Source: an uncultured Prevotella sp.
GTDB lineage: Bacteria > Bacteroidota > Bacteroidia > Bacteroidales > Bacteroidaceae
Length of the DNA: 64,000 nucleotides
Direction of reading: 5' to 3'
Assembly: GCA_902800365.1 (NCBI GenBank)
Contig: CADCEF010000022.1
Coordinates: 1 to 64,000, forward strand
The notes beneath the pieces were generated by a model. The model was not told the DNA's origin. It saw only the letters and a list, made by a program, of their open reading frames with translations, and did no database searches. This document shows, piece after piece, positions 1 through 10,763 of the stretch. The translations under genes were made by a program, and so were the position numbers. Within the stretch, counting starts at the first letter, position 1. Each line of letters begins with the position of its first letter.

Positions 1-27
1 GATCGTTTGCTCTGTTACTGTTGTCAT
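1..27 (-). CDS. 5' end of a divergent gene (partial, unidentified)
   Basis: Reading the minus strand, an ATG at 27 opens a frame MTTVTEQTI that runs off the window. A purine-rich stretch (AAGAGAGAA) precedes it and a TATTTTTG promoter element lies at 58-51. Only nine codons are visible, so no function can be given. It would be transcribed divergently from mraZ. Confidence 0.4.
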
Positions 28-169
28 TTCTCTCTTGCACTAACGCGATGCAAAAATAGCACATTTCTTTGAATAATGAGCAAAAATTGAAGAAAAAACT
101 TTGTTTTTAAATGTATTTAGGACAGAATGAGGGTTTTAATCAACAAAAAAAGGTTAAATTCAAAAAAAA

Positions 170-195
170 GTGGGGAATTGTGGTGTAAAGTGGGG
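170..195 (+). promoter_or_regulatory. MraZ operator, three direct repeats
   Basis: GTGGGG (170), GTGGTG (180) and GTGGGG (190) repeat with an exact 10-bp period, so they lie on one DNA face, just upstream of the -7 element of mraZ. MraZ proteins are known to bind TGGGN repeats separated by 5 nt upstream of their own operon. The match in spacing, sequence and place supports autoregulation of the division cluster. Confidence 0.75.
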
Positions 196-204
196 AAAAA
201 TGAG

Positions 205-212
205 TATCTTTG
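205..212 (+). promoter_or_regulatory. -7 element of the mraZ (dcw) promoter
   Basis: TATCTTTG fits the Bacteroidota TAnnTTTG element and sits 28 nt before the mraZ ATG, directly after the three GTGG repeats. No clean TTTG element lies 20 nt upstream, as expected if a bound regulator modulates the site. Confidence 0.6.
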
Positions 213-240
213 CGCCAAATTTATTATTAAATAGGTACGT

Positions 241-696
241 ATGCGATTTATAGGTAATATAGAAGCCAAGATGGACGCTAAGGGAAGAGCCTTCCTGCCA
301 GCCGTTTTCCGTAAGGTGCTACAGGCATCTGGCGAGGAAGGACTGGTACTGAGAAAGGACGTCTTCCAGAACTGTCTGGTTCTATATCCTGAAAGCGTAT
401 GGAACGAGCGACTCGACCTTTTGAAATCACAGCTCCGCCCATGGAAGCAGACGCACCAGCAGATTTTCCGCCAGTTTGTATCCGAGGCGGAAGTAGTGTC
501 TCTTGATGGCAACGGACGATTCTTAATATCAAAGCGACTGATGAAAGTGGCAGAGATAGAACAGGATCTCCAGTTTATCGGAATGGACAATACCATCGAG
601 ATTTGGGCACCAGAGAAACTTAAAGAAACATTGAAGAGCGAAGAGGAATTCGGAATCGAATTTGAGAACATCATGAACGTCAGCGACAATCTATGA
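241..696 (+). CDS. mraZ: MraZ transcriptional regulator of the dcw cluster
   Basis: 151 aa, the usual family length. Two SpoVT/AbrB-like half domains are visible, each with its signature loop: DAKGR at residues 12-16 and DGNGR at 89-93. MraZ forms ring oligomers and represses its own operon by binding repeated TGGG boxes, and such boxes lie upstream at 170-195. It is the first gene of the cluster; its stop TGA overlaps the start of rsmH (ATGA), so the two are translationally coupled. Confidence 0.96.
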   Translation: MRFIGNIEAKMDAKGRAFLPAVFRKVLQASGEEGLVLRKDVFQNCLVLYPESVWNERLDLLKSQLRPWKQTHQQIFRQFVSEAEVVSLDGNGRFLISKRLMKVAEIEQDLQFIGMDNTIEIWAPEKLKETLKSEEEFGIEFENIMNVSDNL

Positions 697-1607
697 TTAT
701 TACTGCCGAAACATATCACGTTCCAGTGCTACTCAACGAGAGCATAGACGGACTTGCCATCAAGCCCGATGGTGTCTATGTTGACGTCACATTCGGAGGT
801 GGCGGACATAGCAAAGAGATTCTGCGCAGACTCGGTAAAAAGGGCCATTTATATAGTTTCGACCAAGACCCTGACGCAGAAAAGAACATTGTAAACGACG
901 ATCGCTTCACCTTTGTAAGAAGCAACTTCAGATATCTGAAGAACTGGATGCGTTATTATGGTGTGGATCATATCGACGGGTTACTTGCCGACCTTGGCGT
1001 GTCGAGCCATCACTTTGATGACGAAACACGCGGATTCTCATTCCGTTTCGACGCTCCGTTAGACATGCGAATGAACAAACGCGCTGGAACTACTGCTGCT
1101 GAGATTCTTAACAACTACGACGAAGAACAACTGGCAGACATATTCTATATATATGGAGAACTGAAAAATGCCAGAAAGATAGCAGCAACTATTACTAAGG
1201 CCCGCAACGAGAAGAGAATAGAGACCACAGATGATTTCCTACACGTGACAGAAAAACTTTTCCAACGTGAGAGAGAAAAAAAAGAGATGGCAAAAATGTT
1301 CCAAGCACTCCGTATAGAGGTGAACCACGAGATGGACGCCCTAAAAGAGATGCTGAACGGAGCTATGGAGTCTCTCTGTGAAGGCGGACGACTCTCTGTA
1401 ATAACCTATCACTCACTTGAAGACCGCATCGTAAAGAACATGATGAAGGCAGGTAATGTGGAAGGTAAGGTAAAGCAGGACTTCTTTGGACGAATCGAGG
1501 CACCATTCCGCTTAGTAAATAATAAGGTAATAGTGCCAAGCGACGAGGAGCAACAACAGAACCCACGAAGCAGAAGTGCAAAGTTGAGAGTTGCTGAGAA
1601 AATTTAA
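693..1607 (+). CDS. rsmH: 16S rRNA m4C1402 methyltransferase RsmH
   Basis: 304 aa. SAM-dependent N4-methylation of C1402 of 16S rRNA. The SAM-binding motif GGGGHS lies at residues 35-40, DLGVSS near residue 100, and the C-terminal signature NPRSRSAKLR is intact. It overlaps mraZ by 4 nt and is followed closely by the ftsL-like gene, the standard mraZ-rsmH-ftsL order. Confidence 0.97.
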   Translation: MIITAETYHVPVLLNESIDGLAIKPDGVYVDVTFGGGGHSKEILRRLGKKGHLYSFDQDPDAEKNIVNDDRFTFVRSNFRYLKNWMRYYGVDHIDGLLADLGVSSHHFDDETRGFSFRFDAPLDMRMNKRAGTTAAEILNNYDEEQLADIFYIYGELKNARKIAATITKARNEKRIETTDDFLHVTEKLFQREREKKEMAKMFQALRIEVNHEMDALKEMLNGAMESLCEGGRLSVITYHSLEDRIVKNMMKAGNVEGKVKQDFFGRIEAPFRLVNNKVIVPSDEEQQQNPRSRSAKLRVAEKI

Positions 1608-1620
1608 GAAGAGAGAACAG

Positions 1621-2112
1621 ATGGAGAATAAAGACGACATAGAGCTGGAGATGCAGGAAATCATAGAGGAAGCACCCGCTACTCTGGAGAAAGTGAGCCT
1701 AAAGGAAGAAGCCTCTGAGATGAAAGAGCATGCCAAGAAGACTATCCAGAAGATTAAAGAGAAGGTTAAGGAGGAGGATACTCGTCCAACATCATCTTTG
1801 AATCTCAGAACCATTCTTGGTGGCGATTTCCTTACTGCAGAGATGGTGCGCAAGCAGATTTGGTTGGTTGTGCTCATGGTGTTCTTTACAATCTTATATG
1901 TAGCCTCAAGATATCAGTGTCAGCAAGATCTCATAGCTATCGACAAGCTGGAAAAGGAATTGCTTGATGCGAAATACAAGGCACTTTCAAGTTCAAGCAC
2001 TCTTACAGAAATGTGCCGCGAGAGTCATGTGCTGGATGCATTGAAGCAGAACAACGACAGTCTACTCCATATTTCAGACCAGCCACCATATATAATTAAT
2101 ATACCAGAATAA
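1621..2112 (+). CDS. ftsL: FtsL-like cell division protein
   Basis: 163 aa from ATG 1621; a TTG start at 1591 would extend back into rsmH and is less likely. An acidic, charged N-terminus of about 80 residues precedes one transmembrane helix (around WLVVLMVFFTILYVA), then a short periplasmic segment with a coiled-coil pattern. Position between rsmH and ftsI, single-pass topology and size fit the Bacteroidota FtsL-like family. FtsL partners FtsB/FtsQ and activates FtsWI. Identification rests mainly on synteny and topology because sequence conservation is low. Confidence 0.85.
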   Translation: MENKDDIELEMQEIIEEAPATLEKVSLKEEASEMKEHAKKTIQKIKEKVKEEDTRPTSSLNLRTILGGDFLTAEMVRKQIWLVVLMVFFTILYVASRYQCQQDLIAIDKLEKELLDAKYKALSSSSTLTEMCRESHVLDALKQNNDSLLHISDQPPYIINIPE

Positions 2113-2121
2113 GAAAAAGAG

Positions 2122-4245
2122 ATGAGTAAGTTCAATAACGATAAGGTCATGCCACGCTACTTCGCCATCGCAGTAGTTCTAACTCTTATTGGTTTTGCCG
2201 TTGTAGGCAAAGCCATGTATATCATGACTGCCAAGAAGGATTATTGGACTCAAGTAGCCTCTCGCCTGAAGCGCGACAGCGTTGTTGTGAAGCCTAATCG
2301 CGGAAACATTCTGAGTTGCGACGGCCAGCTTATGGCAAGTAGTATTCCTGAATACAAGCTCTATATGGACTTCCAGGCAGGAGCAGAAGACTCTGTTGGA
2401 ATGCATAAACGCGACTCTATCTGGGCTGCAAATATCGACACTATCTGCTACGAACTGAGCCAAATATTTCCACAAAGAACAGCAGCGGAGTTTAAAGCAA
2501 ACCTGTTGGAAGGAAAACATAAGGTACAAAAGAACGGAACCGTTGGTGCACGCCACTGGGATATATGGCCAAGACGCGTAGACTACAATACATTCTGCGA
2601 AGTTCACAATCTGCCAATCTTCAAAGAGCGCACCTACAAAGGAGGATTCCATTGGGAAACATACAACTCTCGTCGCAGACCTTTCGGAACATTGGCACGA
2701 CGCACCATCGGAGAGATGTTTGGAGCCAAAGACAGTGCAAAGAACGGTCTGGAGTTATCGCTTGACACCCTGCTACGAGGCAAGAACGGCTTGATGCATC
2801 GCCGTAAGATTCTTAGCAAGTACCTTGACATTCCTGTTCTATCGCCTGAAGACGGTGTTGATGTAGTAACAACCATCGATGTTGGCATGCAGGATTTGGC
2901 TGAACGTGCACTTGTTGATGAGCTTAAGGAAATCAACGGTGAAATGGGTGTTGCCATTCTGATGGAAGTAAAGACAGGCGACGTTAAGGCCATAGTAAAC
3001 ATGTCAAGAGGCCAAGACGGCAACTACTACGAGATGGTAAACAACGCCATAAGCTATCGTTGCGAGCCAGGATCAGTATTCAAGGTCGCTTCGTTCCTTG
3101 TTGCTCTTGACGATGGAGTTATCGATACCACCATGACAATCCCAACAGGATGTGGAGTTATGGAGATGCATGGTCGTCCAATGAAGGATCACAACTGGCG
3201 TCGTGGAGGATATGGAACCATCAACGTGGCTCGAGCACTCGAGGTAAGTTCAAATATCGGAGTGAGCTACCTTATAGATAAGTATTATGGTCACAACCCC
3301 AAGAAATATGTAGAGGGACTATACCGTATAGGTATTCACGAAGACCTAAAGCTCCCATTGGTGGGTTATCACACACCAATGATCCGTATGCCTGACACCA
3401 AGACTACCGATAGAGCAAAATATTGGAGTAAGACAACCCTACCATGGATGAGTATTGGTTACGAGACCCAGATTGCACCTATCAATACCGTAGCATTCTA
3501 TAATGCGATTGCCAACGATGGTAAGATGATGCAGCCACGCTTCATAAAAAAGCTGGTTAAGAATGGTGAGGTTATCAGGGAGTTCGAACCTGTAGTTCTG
3601 AAGGAACGTATTGCCAAGCCACAGACCATTAAGACCATGCAAACCATTCTGGAACACGTGGTAAGTCAGGGATTGGGTAAGAAGGCTGGCTCAAAATCAT
3701 TCAAGGTTGCTGGTAAGACGGGAACAGCTCAGGTTGCTGACCAATACGGAAGCTATCACTCTGGTGTTACACGTTATTGGCTCAGCTTTGCAGGTTTCTT
3801 CCCTGCTGACAATCCTCGATACACATGTATCGTTTGTCTTAAAAAGTCAGGCCTGCCCGCTTCTGGCGGTGGCATGAGCGGTGTAGTATTCCACCATATA
3901 GCAGAAGGTGTGATGGCTCAGAACCTGAAACGTAGTGTAGATGCTGCACGCGATGCATCATCGATAATGACTCCTGACGTAAAGAGGGGTGATAATTCTG
4001 CTGCCAACTATGTTCTTGCAAGCCTTAAGACCAAGGCTTCGTCAAATAGCAGCACCAACTATCGCGAGAGCAGTAAACACATCGTACCTGATGTTACGGG
4101 AATGGGTGCGAAAGATGCCGTATATCTGTTAGAAAGTCGGCATATAAAGGCGCGAGTAAAAGGTAGAGGAAAAGTAAAGTCACAAAGTATCCACGCCGGA
4201 ACTGCAATTAAACAGGGCATGGTGTGCGAACTAATATTAGATTAA
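2122..4245 (+). CDS. ftsI: Penicillin-binding protein (FtsI/PBP3 type) with PASTA domain
   Basis: 707 aa septal transpeptidase that cross-links peptidoglycan in the divisome with FtsW. An N-terminal membrane anchor (about residues 13-33) precedes a dimerisation domain. The transpeptidase motifs are complete: SVFK at 318-321 with the nucleophile Ser318, SSN at 376-378, KTG at 532-534. The last 55 residues form one PASTA domain (begins VPDVTGM), common in Bacteroidota FtsI. Starts 9 nt after ftsL. Confidence 0.96.
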   Translation: MSKFNNDKVMPRYFAIAVVLTLIGFAVVGKAMYIMTAKKDYWTQVASRLKRDSVVVKPNRGNILSCDGQLMASSIPEYKLYMDFQAGAEDSVGMHKRDSIWAANIDTICYELSQIFPQRTAAEFKANLLEGKHKVQKNGTVGARHWDIWPRRVDYNTFCEVHNLPIFKERTYKGGFHWETYNSRRRPFGTLARRTIGEMFGAKDSAKNGLELSLDTLLRGKNGLMHRRKILSKYLDIPVLSPEDGVDVVTTIDVGMQDLAERALVDELKEINGEMGVAILMEVKTGDVKAIVNMSRGQDGNYYEMVNNAISYRCEPGSVFKVASFLVALDDGVIDTTMTIPTGCGVMEMHGRPMKDHNWRRGGYGTINVARALEVSSNIGVSYLIDKYYGHNPKKYVEGLYRIGIHEDLKLPLVGYHTPMIRMPDTKTTDRAKYWSKTTLPWMSIGYETQIAPINTVAFYNAIANDGKMMQPRFIKKLVKNGEVIREFEPVVLKERIAKPQTIKTMQTILEHVVSQGLGKKAGSKSFKVAGKTGTAQVADQYGSYHSGVTRYWLSFAGFFPADNPRYTCIVCLKKSGLPASGGGMSGVVFHHIAEGVMAQNLKRSVDAARDASSIMTPDVKRGDNSAANYVLASLKTKASSNSSTNYRESSKHIVPDVTGMGAKDAVYLLESRHIKARVKGRGKVKSQSIHAGTAIKQGMVCELILD

Positions 4246-4268
4246 TATATATAATAAGGTATAGAGAT

Positions 4269-5720
4269 ATGAGATTAAACGAATTGCTCAAGAATGTTGA
4301 TACACTTAGCATCACTGGTGATGTAGAAGTGGAGATTACAGGTGTCAATATCGACTCTCGTCGAATTGAGAAGGGACACCTATTCGTTGCCATTCCTGGC
4401 ACCGTTACGGATGGACACAAGTTCATTCCAAAAGCCATTGAGCTAGGAGCAACAGCTGTACTGTGCGAGAAAATGCCAGAAGAACAGATTCCTGAAGTTA
4501 CATACGTTCAGGTCGCATCAACCGAAGATGCTGTTGGTAAGGTTGCCACCCTATTCTATGGCGACCCTTCGAGAAAACTTAAGCTTGTAGGTGTAACAGG
4601 AACAAACGGCAAGACCACTATCGCCACCTTATTATATAATATGTTCCGCAAGTTCGGACATAAGTGTGGTCTGCTGTCAACCGTATGTAACTATATCGAA
4701 GACGAGGCCATTCCCGCTGATCATACCACCCCTGACCCAATTGAGCTGAACCGTCTGCTGGCTCAGATGGTTGATGCCGGTTGTGAGTATGCTTTTATGG
4801 AGTGCTCAAGTCACGCCATAGCACAGAAGCGTATCGGAGGTCTGAAGTTTGCTGGTGGATTGTTCACAAACCTTACTCGCGACCATCTTGACTACCATAA
4901 GACATTCGAGAACTACCGCGATGCAAAGAAGGCATTCTTCGATGGTCTCGACAAAGACGCTTTTGCTATTACCAATGCTGATGACAAGAACGGACAGATT
5001 ATGGTACAGAACTGTAAAGCACAGGTTAAGACCTACTCTACCCGCACAATGGCAGATTTCAAGGCAAAGATTATCGAGTGTCACTTTGAGGGAATGTATC
5101 TCGACATCAATGGCAAGGAGGTTGGCGTACAGTTCATTGGAAAATTCAATGTCAGCAACCTATTGGCTGTTTACGGTGCAGCAGTAATGTTGGGCAAGAA
5201 ACCTGAGGATATTCTGTTGATACTCAGCACACTTAAGAGTGTTAACGGACGTCTGGAGCCCATCCACTCACCAGAAGGATATACAGCAATTGTTGACTAT
5301 GCACACACCCCCGATGCGCTTGAAAATGTGCTTAATGCCATCCACGAGGTTCTTAACGGCAAGGGAAAAGTCATCACTGTTTGCGGTGCTGGTGGTAACC
5401 GCGATAAAGGTAAACGTCCACTTATGGCTCAAGAAGCTGTTAAGCAGAGCGATAAGGTAATCATCACATCCGACAACCCACGATTCGAAGAGCCTCAGGA
5501 CATCATCAACGACATGTTGGCAGGTCTCGATCAAAAACAGATGAAGAAGGTAGTTAGCATCGTAGACCGTCGTGAAGCTATACGTACAGCATGCATGCTG
5601 GCCGAGAAGGGTGATGTGATTCTTATCGCAGGTAAGGGTCATGAGGACTATCAGGAGATAAAGGGGGTGAAGCATCACTTCGACGATAAAGAAGTTGTAA
5701 AGGATATTTTTAATTCATAA
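4269..5720 (+). CDS. murE: UDP-MurNAc-tripeptide synthetase MurE
   Basis: 483 aa from ATG 4269; longer starts overlap ftsI without need. Adds the third amino acid to UDP-MurNAc-L-Ala-D-Glu in the cytoplasm using ATP. The ATP-binding loop GTNGKTT is at about residues 111-117. The motif DNPR near residue 404 is the one associated with meso-diaminopimelate specificity, so the substrate is probably meso-DAP, as is usual in Bacteroidota. Confidence 0.97.
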   Translation: MRLNELLKNVDTLSITGDVEVEITGVNIDSRRIEKGHLFVAIPGTVTDGHKFIPKAIELGATAVLCEKMPEEQIPEVTYVQVASTEDAVGKVATLFYGDPSRKLKLVGVTGTNGKTTIATLLYNMFRKFGHKCGLLSTVCNYIEDEAIPADHTTPDPIELNRLLAQMVDAGCEYAFMECSSHAIAQKRIGGLKFAGGLFTNLTRDHLDYHKTFENYRDAKKAFFDGLDKDAFAITNADDKNGQIMVQNCKAQVKTYSTRTMADFKAKIIECHFEGMYLDINGKEVGVQFIGKFNVSNLLAVYGAAVMLGKKPEDILLILSTLKSVNGRLEPIHSPEGYTAIVDYAHTPDALENVLNAIHEVLNGKGKVITVCGAGGNRDKGKRPLMAQEAVKQSDKVIITSDNPRFEEPQDIINDMLAGLDQKQMKKVVSIVDRREAIRTACMLAEKGDVILIAGKGHEDYQEIKGVKHHFDDKEVVKDIFNS

Positions 5721-5731
5721 TACTATAGCTT

Positions 5732-7003
5732 ATGTTATACTATCTGTTCAGATTCCTCGATCAGTACAATATACCAGGATCACACATGTGGTCTTACATC
5801 TCGTTCCGTTCTCTGCTCACACTTATCCTTTCATTACTCATCTCAGCATGGTTTGGTGAGAGGTTTATCAAGTGGATGAAACGCAGAAGCATCTTCGAGA
5901 CAGAACGCGACCCAAGCATCGATCCATTCGGAGTCGAGAAGAAAGGTGTACCAACCATGGGTGGTATCATCATCATTGTAAGCATACTTGTCCCTGTATT
6001 ACTTTTCGGCCGTATCCGTAACACCTATCTTATCCTGATGGTAATCACAACCATTTGGCTTGGATTCCTTGGATTCCTTGATGACTACATCAAAATCTTC
6101 AAGCGCAATAAGGATGGACTGAAAGGTAAATACAAAATCGTAGGTCAGGTAAGCATAGGCTTCATCGTTGGACTAACACTATGGTTAAGTCCAGATGTAG
6201 TTGTAAGAGAGAATATCAACGTAGCACAGCAGAATCAGGAAGTTGTTGTAAAACACAAAAAGGAAGCTGTAAAGTCATTGCAGACAACCATTCCATTCAT
6301 AAAGAACCACAACCTCAATTACTCTAATGTAATGTCGTTCTTAGGAAAGCATAAAGTAGCAGCAGGTTGGATATTGTTCGTATTCATTACCATATTTGCT
6401 GTAACAGCTATATCAAACGGAGCCAATCTTAATGATGGAATGGACGGAATGTGTGCTGGAAACTCTGCTATTATCGGAGTTGCGTTGGGTATATTAGCCT
6501 ACGTATCATCGCATATAGGATATGCTTCCTATTTCGACATCATGTATATACCCCACTCAGAGGAACTGGTAGTATTCCTATGTGCATTTATAGGAGCTAT
6601 GATCGGATTCCTTTGGTACAATGCTTATCCTGCACAGGTATTCATGGGCGATACAGGCTCACTAACAATTGGCGGAATCATTGGTGTTGCAGCTGTTATT
6701 ATACATAAAGAGCTGCTTTTGCCAATACTTTGTGGAATATTCTTTGTTGAAAACCTTAGCGTTGTCATACAAACACAATGGTTCAAAATACAGAAGCGTA
6801 GGGGTAAGAGAGTTCGCGTGTTCCGTGCTACCCCTATTCACGACACCTTCCGCAAGCTTGATTCACAACTCGATGCTACAAGTCATTATATTCTGAAAAG
6901 CTGGCCTCATCGTCCTTTCCACGAGTCAAAGATTACAATCCGATTCTGGATTACCTCGATTATTCTGGCGGCTCTCACACTCATAACATTAAAGATGCGA
7001 TAA
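5732..7003 (+). CDS. mraY: Phospho-MurNAc-pentapeptide transferase MraY
   Basis: 423 aa polytopic membrane enzyme that transfers phospho-MurNAc-pentapeptide to undecaprenyl phosphate, forming lipid I. The aspartate motifs DDYIKI, NLNDGMDG and FMGDTGSL are present. It is about 60 residues longer than E. coli MraY because of an inserted, charged loop (around NVAQQNQEVVVKHKKEA) before the NLNDGMDG helix, a feature of Bacteroidota MraY. Lies between murE and murD. Confidence 0.97.
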   Translation: MLYYLFRFLDQYNIPGSHMWSYISFRSLLTLILSLLISAWFGERFIKWMKRRSIFETERDPSIDPFGVEKKGVPTMGGIIIIVSILVPVLLFGRIRNTYLILMVITTIWLGFLGFLDDYIKIFKRNKDGLKGKYKIVGQVSIGFIVGLTLWLSPDVVVRENINVAQQNQEVVVKHKKEAVKSLQTTIPFIKNHNLNYSNVMSFLGKHKVAAGWILFVFITIFAVTAISNGANLNDGMDGMCAGNSAIIGVALGILAYVSSHIGYASYFDIMYIPHSEELVVFLCAFIGAMIGFLWYNAYPAQVFMGDTGSLTIGGIIGVAAVIIHKELLLPILCGIFFVENLSVVIQTQWFKIQKRRGKRVRVFRATPIHDTFRKLDSQLDATSHYILKSWPHRPFHESKITIRFWITSIILAALTLITLKMR

Positions 7004-7009
7004 AACAAT

Positions 7010-8341
7010 ATGAAAAGAATTGTAATTTTAGGAGCAGGAGAAAGTGGCGCAGGAGCTGCTGTCCTCGCAAAAAAAGAAGGTTTTGATGTGTTTGTTTCAG
7101 ACATGTCGAAGATTGCCGACAAGTATAAAAAGCAGCTGGACAACCATCATATTGAGTGGGAAGAAGGTCAGCACACAGAAGAGAAGATTCTGAATGCAGA
7201 TGAGATTATCAAGAGTCCTGGTATTCCTGATACAGCTCCTATGATACAGAAAATCATAGCAAAAGGCATCCATATCATCAGCGAGATTGAGTTTGCTGGT
7301 CGCTATACAAACTCTAAGATGATTTGCATCACAGGTTCTAATGGCAAAACCACTACAACCTCTCTTATCTATCACATATTTAAGGAGGCAGGATACGATG
7401 CAGGTTTGGCTGGCAATATCGGAAACTCACTGGCTCTACAGGTGGCAGAGGATCCGCACGAATACTATATCATCGAGTTGAGTTCGTTCCAGCTCGACAA
7501 TATGTACGATTTCCGTGCTGATATTGCCATTTTGCTCAACATCACCCCCGATCATCTTGACCGCTACAATTTCGAGATGCAGAACTACGTAGATGCAAAG
7601 ATGCGCATTATCCAGAATCAGACCCCCAAAGACGCTTTCATCTACTGGGCTGACGATCCAATCATCAAGCGTGAATTAGAAAGATACGACATCAAGTCAA
7701 TCCAATATCCTTTCTCTGAACTTAAAGAAAAAGGTGTAATCGGTTATATCGAGGAAGGTCAGTATAAAATTGAGAAGCCAGAACCATTCAATATGGAGCA
7801 GGAAAGTCTTAGTCTTACAGGCAAGCACAATATCTACAATTCTCTGGCTGCAGGTATCGCTGCTGATATTGCAGGTATCAAGAAAGAGGAGATTCGCAAG
7901 AGTCTTGGCGATTTCCCAGGAGTTGAGCACCGCCTGGAAAAAGTATGTACCGTACGCGGCGTACAGTATATCAACGATTCTAAGGCCACAAACGTAGACG
8001 CATGCTGGTATGCCCTTGAAGCAATGAAAACCAAGGTAATCCTGATTATTGGTGGTAAAGACAAGGGTAACGACTACGACCCTATCAAGCCTCTGGTAAA
8101 AGAGAAGTGCTCAGGCATTGTATATCTTGGTGCAGATAACCAGAAACTGCACGACAACTTTGATAGTTTGGGAATCCCAGTTCGCGATACACACTCTATG
8201 AAAGAGTGTATGGAGGCTTGCTACGAGATGGCACAGCCTGGTGAGACTGTTTTGTTGAGCCCTTGCTGCGCTTCGTTCGATCTCTTTAAGAACATGGAAG
8301 ATCGTGGCGAGCAGTTTAAAACCCTAGCCAGAAGTCTCTAG
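7010..8341 (+). CDS. murD: UDP-MurNAc-L-alanine:D-glutamate ligase MurD
   Basis: 443 aa. ATP-dependent addition of D-glutamate to UDP-MurNAc-L-Ala. An N-terminal Rossmann loop GAGESGAG (residues 8-15), the Mur-ligase ATP loop GSNGKTTT at about 109-116, and the substrate motif NDSKATN (about residue 322) are seen. Begins 6 nt after mraY. Confidence 0.97.
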   Translation: MKRIVILGAGESGAGAAVLAKKEGFDVFVSDMSKIADKYKKQLDNHHIEWEEGQHTEEKILNADEIIKSPGIPDTAPMIQKIIAKGIHIISEIEFAGRYTNSKMICITGSNGKTTTTSLIYHIFKEAGYDAGLAGNIGNSLALQVAEDPHEYYIIELSSFQLDNMYDFRADIAILLNITPDHLDRYNFEMQNYVDAKMRIIQNQTPKDAFIYWADDPIIKRELERYDIKSIQYPFSELKEKGVIGYIEEGQYKIEKPEPFNMEQESLSLTGKHNIYNSLAAGIAADIAGIKKEEIRKSLGDFPGVEHRLEKVCTVRGVQYINDSKATNVDACWYALEAMKTKVILIIGGKDKGNDYDPIKPLVKEKCSGIVYLGADNQKLHDNFDSLGIPVRDTHSMKECMEACYEMAQPGETVLLSPCCASFDLFKNMEDRGEQFKTLARSL

Positions 8342-8372
8342 AGACAACTGGTTTTGTTAGAAAAGATAATAT

Positions 8373-9608
8373 ATGAACAAGAAAATAGGAAACATCTTTA
8401 AAGGAGACAAGGTCATCTGGATGGTATTTTTCTTCCTCTGTATGATCAGTATCGTCGAAGTATTTTCTGCTTCGAGTAACCTGACATACAAGAGTCAGAA
8501 TTATATGGGTCCTATCGTTTTCCATACAGTAACCATTATTCTTGGTGCTGTGGTTGCGGTAGTAACACTCAACATCCCATGCCGATACTTCAAACTGATG
8601 ACGCCTTTCTTGCTCATTATAACAGTGATACTATTGCTATGGGTATTGGCCACAGGCGAGAAGACTGGCGATGCAAGCCGATGGATAAATATCTTCGGAC
8701 TAACCTTCCAACCCTCTGAGATTGCCAAAGGAACCGTTGTATTGGCAACAGCACAGATACTAAGTGCAATGCAAAGAGAGAATGGAGCTGACAAGAAGGC
8801 GTTCAAATACATTCTCTGCATTGTTGCACCTATAGCCATGCTGATTATGGTTGAGAATCTATCTACCGCAGCATTGCTATGTTCTGTGGTATTCCTTATG
8901 ATGTTTATAGGGCGTGTACCACTTATTCAGTTAGGGAAATTAGCAGGAGTCGTTGTAGGTCTTGCATTAGTTGGACTGCTGCTCATTATGGCCGTAGGAA
9001 ACGATAATAATGTTGCCGTAGACAAAGCCAAAACAGAACAAGTATCAGCTCCGAAGGAAAAAAGTAAACTTGAGAAGATTCTCCACCGTGCCGACACATG
9101 GAAGTCACGCATAAAGAAATTCTCAAATAAAGAGGTTATTACCCCCGATCAGTACGACCTTGACAAAGATGCACAGGTGGCTCATGCCAACATCGCCATC
9201 GTATCAAGTAACATCATCGGTAAAGGTCCTGGCCAATCAGTAGAACGTGATTTCCTATCGCAAGCATTCTCCGACTTCATCTTTGCAATTGTCATTGAGG
9301 AGTTAGGTATTATTGGAGCATCATTTGTTGTTCTGCTGTATATCGTGTTACTCTATCGAACAGCACGCATTGCAAGCAGGTGTGAGAACAACTTCCCAGC
9401 ATTCCTTGCAATGGGATTGGCATTGTTGCTAGTCATCCAGGCAGCCTTCAATATGCTAGTAGCAGTAGGCATTGCACCAGTAACAGGACAACCACTACCA
9501 CTCATCAGTAAAGGTGGTACATCAACCATCATCAACTGCGCCTACATTGGTGTTATATTAAGTGTTAGCCGCTCTGCAAAAAAAAGGCAGCCAAAAATAG
9601 CAGAATAA
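8373..9608 (+). CDS. ftsW: FtsW septal peptidoglycan glycosyltransferase (SEDS)
   Basis: 411 aa multi-pass SEDS protein that polymerises lipid II with FtsI. Conserved stretches include the extracytoplasmic KGPGQS segment and the late PLISKGGTS motif. A long hydrophilic loop of about 70 residues, rich in Lys, lies between the central helices (around KEKSKLEKILHRADTWKSR). The C-terminus is short and basic. Confidence 0.95.
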   Translation: MNKKIGNIFKGDKVIWMVFFFLCMISIVEVFSASSNLTYKSQNYMGPIVFHTVTIILGAVVAVVTLNIPCRYFKLMTPFLLIITVILLLWVLATGEKTGDASRWINIFGLTFQPSEIAKGTVVLATAQILSAMQRENGADKKAFKYILCIVAPIAMLIMVENLSTAALLCSVVFLMMFIGRVPLIQLGKLAGVVVGLALVGLLLIMAVGNDNNVAVDKAKTEQVSAPKEKSKLEKILHRADTWKSRIKKFSNKEVITPDQYDLDKDAQVAHANIAIVSSNIIGKGPGQSVERDFLSQAFSDFIFAIVIEELGIIGASFVVLLYIVLLYRTARIASRCENNFPAFLAMGLALLLVIQAAFNMLVAVGIAPVTGQPLPLISKGGTSTIINCAYIGVILSVSRSAKKRQPKIAE

Positions 9609-9621
9609 GAAATTAAATTTG

Positions 9622-9629
9622 TAATTTTG
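9622..9629 (+). promoter_or_regulatory. possible internal promoter before murG
   Basis: TAATTTTG fits TAnnTTTG and lies in the 43-bp ftsW-murG gap, the widest gap in the first half of the operon. No TTTG element is found at the right distance upstream, so this is a weak call. Confidence 0.35.
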
Positions 9630-9651
9630 CACGCAACAATTAAAAAAAGAT

Positions 9652-10758
9652 ATGGAAGAACTTAGAGTAATCATTAGCGGAGGAGGTACTGGGGGACATA
9701 TTTTCCCAGCCATCTCTATAGCGAATGCCGTGAAAGCACTACGTCCCGATGCAAAGATTCTGTTTGTTGGAGCACTCGGACGTATGGAAATGCAGCGTGT
9801 TCCTGCAGCAGGTTATGAGATAAAAGGTTTACCTATCTGCGGTTTCGATCGTAAAAACTTGCTTAAGAACTTCAAGGTTCTGTATAAGATATGGAAGAGT
9901 CAGCGCATGGCAAAGTCAATCATCAAGGACTTTAAGCCACAAGTAGCTGTGGGAGTTGGCGGATATGCCAGCGGTCCAACACTAAACAAGGCCGCAGCTA
10001 TGGGTATTCCCTGCCTCATCCAGGAGCAGAACTCATACGCAGGAGTTACCAACAAGCTTCTTGCTAAAAAAGCAGAGAAAATCTGTGTAGCATACGATGG
10101 AATGGAGCGTTTCTTCCCTGCCGAAAAGATTATTCTTACAGGTAATCCCGTACGTCAGGCTTTGCTCGATACCAAGATATCGCAAGAAGAGGCTATTAAG
10201 ACTTTCGGCCTCGATACATCGAAGAAGACCATTCTGTTGGTAGGAGGTAGCCTTGGCGCAAGAACTATCAATGAGAGTGTGCTACAGCACCTCAATCTTA
10301 TCAAGGCTGCTGATGCTCAGTTCATCTGGCAGACAGGCAAATACTATAGCACAGAAATTGCTGAAAGACTGAAAGGCGAAGACATCCCTAACCTCAAGGT
10401 TACTGATTTCATCACCGATATGGGAGCTGCCTACAAGGCTGCCGACCTGGTTATCAGCCGTGCAGGTGCTAGCAGTATATCTGAGTTCTGTCTTATTGGC
10501 AAACCTGTTATACTTGTACCAAGTCCAAATGTGGCTGAGGATCATCAGACAAAGAATGCATTGGCTCTTGCCAATCGCGATGCAGCTATTTACGTAAAAG
10601 ATGCCGATGCTCCAGCAACCCTTCTTGAGCTTGCTATCAAGACCGTTGCCGACGAACAGAAGCTTAAGTCGCTTAGCGAGAATGTTTTGAAACTCGCCCT
10701 GCCCGATTCAGCCGACATTATTGCAAAAGAAGTCATCAAATTGGCAGAAAAGAAATAA
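9652..10758 (+). CDS. murG: Lipid II synthase MurG (GlcNAc transferase)
   Basis: 368 aa GT28 glycosyltransferase. Transfers GlcNAc from UDP-GlcNAc to lipid I at the cytoplasmic membrane face. The N-terminal glycine loop GGGTGGHIFPA is at residues 10-20, and the C-terminal donor-binding region includes SRAGASSISE. Followed 5 nt later by murC. Confidence 0.97.
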   Translation: MEELRVIISGGGTGGHIFPAISIANAVKALRPDAKILFVGALGRMEMQRVPAAGYEIKGLPICGFDRKNLLKNFKVLYKIWKSQRMAKSIIKDFKPQVAVGVGGYASGPTLNKAAAMGIPCLIQEQNSYAGVTNKLLAKKAEKICVAYDGMERFFPAEKIILTGNPVRQALLDTKISQEEAIKTFGLDTSKKTILLVGGSLGARTINESVLQHLNLIKAADAQFIWQTGKYYSTEIAERLKGEDIPNLKVTDFITDMGAAYKAADLVISRAGASSISEFCLIGKPVILVPSPNVAEDHQTKNALALANRDAAIYVKDADAPATLLELAIKTVADEQKLKSLSENVLKLALPDSADIIAKEVIKLAEKK

Positions 10759-10763
10759 CGATT

